A stretch of 12,500 bases of DNA, from the NCBI GenBank assembly GCA_022836615.1, contig MU405508.1, positions 1-12,500 of the forward strand. The letters are read 5' to 3'. Source of the DNA: Annulohypoxylon bovei var. microspora (Eukaryota > Ascomycota > Sordariomycetes > Xylariales > Hypoxylaceae). Every line of letters starts with the position of its first letter. Position 1 is the first letter of the stretch. The notes below the pieces were generated by a model, which saw nothing but the letters and a program-made list of their open reading frames with translations, had not been told where the DNA came from and did not search any database. The translations under genes and the position numbers were made by a program. Below, in pieces: positions 9,515 to 12,500 of the stretch.

Positions 9515-9548
9515 AACCCATTAAAATTAAATTAACATTTAATAAAAC

Positions 9549-9786
9549 GATGCGAAAACATGGCACAAACCAAGTATAAAAATACATTTACTTTCCTATT
9601 TCGAACGATGAGCTCACAAGGAAAAAAAAAAAAAAACCTTCGACACGCGAGGCCACCCGTTTGGGTGGCACAATATCCCGAGTTTAGCCGGAAGTCGATG
9701 GTTCGATTCCCCGATTTCCCACTTTTATTTCTTTTCTTATGCGACGAAACAACTTACCACCATCCGGCTAGCGGTTCGCGCATACA
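9549..9786 (+). other. Non-coding spacer with hairpin and tRNA-like B-box word
   Basis: After the AT-rich border comes ordinary sequence with a 15-A run (9622-9636). GCCACCC (9652-9658), loop GTTT, GGGTGGC (9663-9669) forms a perfect 7-bp hairpin and is the first appearance of the CCACCCGT word that fills the next 700 bases. GGTTCGATTCC (9700-9710) matches the consensus pol III B box, the T-loop of a tRNA. A weak A-box-like TGGCACAAT lies at 9667. The T-stem around the B box pairs poorly (only the two inner pairs form) and no acceptor stem is found, so this is not a functional tRNA. A decayed tRNA or SINE head is possible. Confidence 0.35.
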
Positions 9787-10497
9787 TTTAACCACCCTTT
9801 AAGCCTCCCCTTTAGCCACCCGTGCTGCCACCCGTCTAACCGCCCGTTGAACCACCCGTAATCACCCGTCTAACCCCCGGTGAACCTCCCGTCTAACCAC
9901 CCGTTGAACCACCCGTAGCCTCCCCCAATCTAAACACCCCGTAAGCCACCCCTTATTAAACCCCTAAGCCACCCCTTATCGAACCCTTAAGCCACTCGCC
10001 GGGCCTCCCGTTTTGCCACCCGTTGAACCACCCCCCGGACAACCACCCGTTGAGCCTCCCCTTTAGCCACCCGTCGAACACCCCGTCGAACCCCTATTAA
10101 GCCACCCGTGCAGCCACCCGTCTAACCACCCGTCTAACCACCCGTAGCCTCCCCCGATCTAAACACCCGTTCAGCCTCCCGTTGACCTGTTAAGCCACCC
10201 GTTTAATCCCCGGGTCAACCATCCTTCTAACCACCCGTCGATCCACCCGTTACACCCCCCATCCTGCCACCCGTTGAACCACCCCCTGATGAGCCACCGG
10301 TCTAACCACCCGTTAAAACACCCGCCGGGCCACCCGTGTAACCACCCGATCAACCACCCTTCTAGCCACCCGTTAAAACCCCGTCTAGACCCCGTTGAAC
10401 CACCCGTCTTGCCACCCGTTCAGCCACCCGTTCAGCCACCCGTTCAGCCACCCGTAGCCACCCGTAGCCACCTTTTCAACGCCTTAGCCACCTTCTC
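9787..10497 (+). repeat. Degenerate CCACCCGT minisatellite, period about 10-13 bp
   Basis: About 25 exact copies of CCACCCGT can be counted, with many variants (CCTCCCGT, CCGCCCGT, CACCCCGT, CCCCTTA). They are joined by 2-6 base linkers such as TGAA, CTAA, TTCAG and AG. Units differ in linker and core, so the array is old or diverges quickly, except for three nearly identical TTCAGCCACCCG units near 10408-10450. Longer blocks recur: 9907-9939 matches 10136-10168 over 33 bases with one difference, and AAGCCTCCCCTTTAGCCACC at 9800 nearly recurs near 10052. The array therefore grew partly by duplication of segments of about 230-250 bp. Short frames read HP- or PPVQ-repeats on one strand and GWL-repeats on the other, with shifts between units, so coding is unlikely. 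The minus strand is G-rich (ACGGGTGG). Confidence 0.9.
9907..10168 (+). repeat. Higher-order repeat pair inside the minisatellite
   Basis: A 33-base block (AACCACCCGTAGCCTCCCCC, then A or G, then ATCTAAACACCC) occurs at 9907-9939 and 10136-10168, 229 bases apart, with one difference. It is unlikely to arise by chance among degenerate units and marks a segmental duplication within the array. Confidence 0.85.
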
Positions 10498-10593
10498 AAG
10501 GGTTGCTTAGTCACCCAGCTTAGGGGTCTTTTTTACGTGTGCTAAGTCAATTACATAAGCATCTTAGGTAATCAATTCGTCGCTGCCACCCAC
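10498..10593. other. Spacer between minisatellite and palindrome
   Basis: It contains small imperfect inverted words, for example CTTAG (10505, 10518, 10563) against CTAAG (10541), and ATTAC/GTAAT around 10550-10573. No gene is seen. Confidence 0.4.
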
Positions 10594-10682
10594 TGGTCCG
10601 TGCGCGAGAGCCAGCTTTCGACAAGCTTTTCGTTTTTGAAAAACTGAATCTTGTCGAAATCCACCCTCTCGCGCACGGGCCA
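10594..10682. repeat. 89-base nested palindrome with 17-bp outer arms
   Basis: TGGTCCGTGCGCGAGAG (10594-10610) pairs with CTCTCGCGCACGGGCCA (10666-10682); the only imperfect position is a T-G wobble. Inside it, TTTCGACAAG (10616-10625) pairs with CTTGTCGAAA (10650-10659). Inside that, GTTTTT (10632-10637) faces AAAAAC (10639-10644). Loops between arms are 5-7 bases, so the whole forms one long stem with small internal loops. It could be a hairpin RNA, a DNA cruciform, or the fold-back end of a small transposon. No promoter or T-run terminator clearly belongs to it. Confidence 0.85.
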
Positions 10683-10786
10683 CCTCGAAAGCTGAGATCT
10701 GTTGTTTAATTGGTTAAAAGGTCTGAATTTGACCCACCCCCGAGACGATGCACCCAATCAATCGCTGTGGACATAACGGCCTCCTA
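10683..10786. other. Non-coding stretch after the palindrome
   Basis: No open frame of useful length or clear repeat is seen. TCGAAAGCT at 10685 offers an alternative partner for GCTTTCGA at 10614, so the palindrome could refold slightly outward. Confidence 0.4.
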
Positions 10787-10936
10787 GGAGATAACGGGGT
10801 TTACACACTTTTTAGCGCCGGAGATACGGAATTACCGCGATAGGAGATTTTTGATAAGGACCATGGAGAAAAAAAAACACACCAAAGCTTTACCCGTACA
10901 ATTACCCTCGTTAAACTCGGGTATAATATAACCCTT
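10787..10936 (+). repeat. Diverged third copy of the left-edge LTR-like repeat
   Basis: GGAGATAACGGGGTTTA (10787 onward) resembles the words at 20-35. The A-run plus ACAC (about 10868-10881) resembles the A-run plus TCAC near 53-62. ACAATTACCCTCGTTAAACT...CGGGTATAATATAACC (10898-10933) resembles 68-100. The order is the same in both places, with insertions between blocks here. This suggests a solo or fragmentary copy of the same dispersed repeat. CTCCTAGGAG (10781-10790) is a perfect 10-bp palindrome at its left edge. The match was found by eye and is moderate. Confidence 0.4.
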
Positions 10937-11126
10937 CGTAAACTTAAGGCAAATCCACAAACGCCCATACCCCACGAGATTGCTACTTCATCCATCGCCA
11001 CCTCAACCCGTCTTTCGTGACGTAATACCCATTCTCACGCCCTATTAAGCGTTTACATCGTTAACATCGTTTACGCTTTAAGCGTGTCGTAGCTTAAATG
11101 AACTTGGCGGTGGTGATTGGATCGCC
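10937..11126. other. Intergenic stretch downstream of the minus-strand gene
   Basis: No gene is seen. Around 11047-11085 the word CGTTTAC occurs twice in direct order, around a GTTAAC palindrome, and is flanked by TTAAGCG and TTTAAGCG. This region would hold the 3' untranslated part of the minus-strand gene if the transcript extends that far. Confidence 0.4.
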
Positions 11127-11162
11127 GCTAAACTTGCTGCTAAATTCGCTGCTAAACTCGCT
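11127..11162 (+). repeat. Three 12-bp GCTAAAYTYGCT units
   Basis: GCTAAACTTGCT, GCTAAATTCGCT and GCTAAACTCGCT follow without gaps, 18 bases beyond the stop of the minus-strand gene. On that strand they read AGCRARTTTAGC and could lengthen the C terminus only if the TGA were bypassed. They are probably in the 3' untranslated region. Confidence 0.85.
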
Positions 11163-11180
11163 GCCGTCATCGGTTCTGGA

Positions 11181-12500
11181 TCACTTTCTCGTTCTCTTCT
11201 TGTCCCGCACAGTATTGAATGCATAGTTTTCAAATCCAGCCTCAGCCGCCACCTTTATAGCTGCAGCCACCATCTCTCTTCGCGTCACATTCCCCCATTC
11301 GTGGATGTTCATCAAGGTATCTTGCAAGAGACGAACTGAGTCTATCTGGTTGAGATTGAAGTCAACACTATAGCTCATGTGATACCGAGTCTGCTCATTG
11401 GATTCGTCTATGAACATAACACTAAGCTCTGCCAAACGATCGTCTATGGCCAGCGTAAAGATGGCATTGTTCTCTGGGAACAGGTCCTTGGTAATAGCGA
11501 GAGCTGCCGCGCCAGCTGTAAGTAGTTGGTCGCGGGCTGCTGCGGATGAGCCTGTCGCCCCGCTGTTAACCTCAATGAAAAGGTATGGGAAAATAATTCC
11601 TTCGGTAGTGATCCGGCATGCATCATGTAAAGCAACCGCTTGCAGTTCATTCTTGTTGAATATTTGGGTGATCCAAGGCAAGTTATACCCTACCACTAGA
11701 TCCGGCCTGGTAGCCTTGAGATTTTCTGGTTCAGGGAACAACTGGAGATGCACCGAAATGTAAGGGGAATACACCTTACGCCCAACTGTCGAAGAGTGCG
11801 TTATGTATTTCCAATTTGGGAGCATTTCCCCGTTATATGCCAGACTGTAGAAGTAGTGATAGGTATTATAGTAAAAAGGAAACGTTGGATATAATCGGGT
11901 TTCCAACGTTGCTTCACTCGATCTATCGAAGGCTTGTGAGGGGGTAGCTATGAAGATTTTTGTAATAGCATCGAAGCACCCAGAGGTTGCGTAAGTGTTG
12001 GTTTTTCTCACACTAGCGAGTAGATCAGTAACCCATTCTGGGGTCGCAGCTGGGTCGTAGACTAGTCTGATATTATTCTTAAGCAACGCTTGTCGGGATT
12101 CTTCAGAGCCGTGTTTTGGTTTTGCCGCGGACGAGGCGTGAGAAGCTTGGCTCTTGGTGTTGCGATCTGCACTAGACATGTCGTCGAAGCTTTCGCTGTT
12201 CAAGCTGCTCAAATCGTTCCAGTCTTTGGGGACAGTTATACCCTTGATCGGCGCGCCAGGTTTGACTGTTGACATCCAATAATCCAAGGTAGTAGGTTCC
12301 CTCGGTTTAGCTTGGTCAACTGGATCGGCCTGGTGAACTGGATCGGCCAAATAACGAGGCGGCGAAGGCGGCGCTGAAGGTGCTAAAGATGCTGAAGGTG
12401 CTGGAGGCGTTGGACAAGAAACCGCCTGTGTAATCGTTTTATTAATATTAATAAGTATTAGGCGAGAAAGGTAGATCTTACTCTGTTCCTCCTTCGACAA
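11181..12500 (-). CDS. Fungal PD-(D/E)XK nuclease-like protein, 5' end beyond the window
   Basis: The frame is open for 439 residues to a TGA and reaches the window edge; its first codon here is TTG, so the true start lies outside or in another exon. Residues about 28-75 are Pro/Ala-rich with a DPV-x-QA repeat, and 95-135 are Ser-rich and likely disordered. A folded region runs from about 137 to 425. It holds LYPTFPFYYNTYHYFY (203-218), RPDLVVGY (265-272) and FPYLFIEVNSGATG (304-317), followed by helical AAARDQLLTAGAAALAITKDLF and a FTLAIDD...SVMFID strand pair. The PD at 266-267 and E-x-N at 310-312 match the spacing of a PD-(D/E)XK core as found in a large fungal family of nuclease-like proteins (compare DUF7924 and PDDEXK_12). 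The usual lysine is asparagine (N312), so catalysis is doubtful. The C terminus RDKKRTRK could be a nuclear localisation signal. Family assignment is from motif recall, not a search. Confidence 0.65.
   Translation of the reverse strand: MSKEEQSKIYLSRLILININKTITQAVSCPTPPAPSASLAPSAPPSPPRYLADPVHQADPVDQAKPREPTTLDYWMSTVKPGAPIKGITVPKDWNDLSSLNSESFDDMSSADRNTKSQASHASSAAKPKHGSEESRQALLKNNIRLVYDPAATPEWVTDLLASVRKTNTYATSGCFDAITKIFIATPSQAFDRSSEATLETRLYPTFPFYYNTYHYFYSLAYNGEMLPNWKYITHSSTVGRKVYSPYISVHLQLFPEPENLKATRPDLVVGYNLPWITQIFNKNELQAVALHDACRITTEGIIFPYLFIEVNSGATGSSAAARDQLLTAGAAALAITKDLFPENNAIFTLAIDDRLAELSVMFIDESNEQTRYHMSYSVDFNLNQIDSVRLLQDTLMNIHEWGNVTRREMVAAAIKVAAEAGFENYAFNTVRDKKRTRK
12313..12348 (-). repeat. 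Two 18-bp tandem units in the coding region
   Basis: TGGTCAACTGGATCGGCC and TGGTGAACTGGATCGGCC are adjacent with one difference. On the minus strand they encode the ADPVHQ/ADPVDQ repeat of the proline-rich N-terminal part. The length is a multiple of three, so the frame is kept. Confidence 0.9.
12426..12481 (-). other. Candidate 56-nt spliceosomal intron
   Basis: Read on the minus strand, this starts GTAAGATC and ends TTACACAG, with CTAATAC about 30 bases from the 3' end as a possible branch site. It is clearly AT-richer than the flanking coding DNA. The length is typical of filamentous ascomycete introns and is not a multiple of three, so splicing would move the 19 upstream bases to another frame, which is also free of stops. 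Removing it would delete the odd stretch KIYLSRLILININKTITQ before the proline-rich region. The unspliced frame is also open, so this stays a prediction. Confidence 0.5.

Noticed and set aside
9640..9725. A functional tRNA gene
   Set aside because: The B-box word is present, but only two T-stem pairs form and no acceptor stem or anticodon arm can be drawn.
9560..9802. 80-codon open frame after the AT-rich border
   Set aside because: It encodes a lysine run from a poly-A tract and then reads through the B-box-like word and into the minisatellite. Composition is not protein-like.
9787..10497. A CRISPR array or a telomere
   Set aside because: Units are only 10-13 bases with no unique spacers, and the motif is not TTAGGG-like. 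There are no associated genes.
10171..10510. GWL- and HP/PPVQ-repeat frames in the minisatellite
   Set aside because: Unit lengths vary and shift the frame between units, and both strands give open frames. This is what a GC-rich tandem repeat produces by chance.
10572..11001. 60-66 codon minus-strand frames over the palindrome and the following repeat
   Set aside because: They read through the palindrome arms or the diverged LTR-like copy and show no domain or signal sequence.
11398..11763. 121-codon plus-strand frame inside the minus-strand gene
   Set aside because: It is antisense to the conserved nuclease-like core and has no features of its own.

Overview
The window looks like nuclear DNA of a filamentous ascomycete fungus. 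Three things point there: a 7.5-kb block reduced almost to A and T in the manner of repeat-induced point mutation (RIP), small transposon remains at its edges, and a partial gene for a fungal-type PD-(D/E)XK-like protein with a candidate 56-nt intron. No bacterial operon, rRNA, convincing tRNA or CRISPR array is visible. The organism is inferred from genome style, not from a marker gene.

Layout. Positions 1-1231 have normal base composition and hold a retroelement-like piece: an LTR-like repeat end (93-163), a short gag-like frame with a damaged zinc knuckle (246-806), and several small tandem repeats. Positions 1232-8771 are the AT-rich block, with no open frame of useful length. Its few remaining C and G bases sit mostly in CpG. 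Positions 8780-9506 are an undamaged non-autonomous transposon with long terminal inverted repeats, placed inside the AT-rich DNA between two TTAATTAA octamers. The AT-rich DNA resumes for about 40 bases and stops near 9548. Positions 9549-9786 carry a small hairpin and a pol III B-box-like word. Positions 9787-10497 are a degenerate CCACCCGT minisatellite. Positions 10594-10682 form a nested palindrome with 17-bp outer arms. Positions 10787-10936 resemble the left end of the window. The minus-strand gene fills 11181-12500 and runs off the window end.

No pathway links these parts. They read as a decayed repeat island next to a gene of a lineage-variable fungal family. Most informative is a pair of related 71-bp stretches (93-163 and 1297-1367), one normal and one AT-converted. 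They show base by base that C and G were lost outside CpG while all four CpG sites stayed intact. The intact inverted-repeat element inside this decayed DNA indicates that it arrived after the mutational process had acted there, or escaped it.
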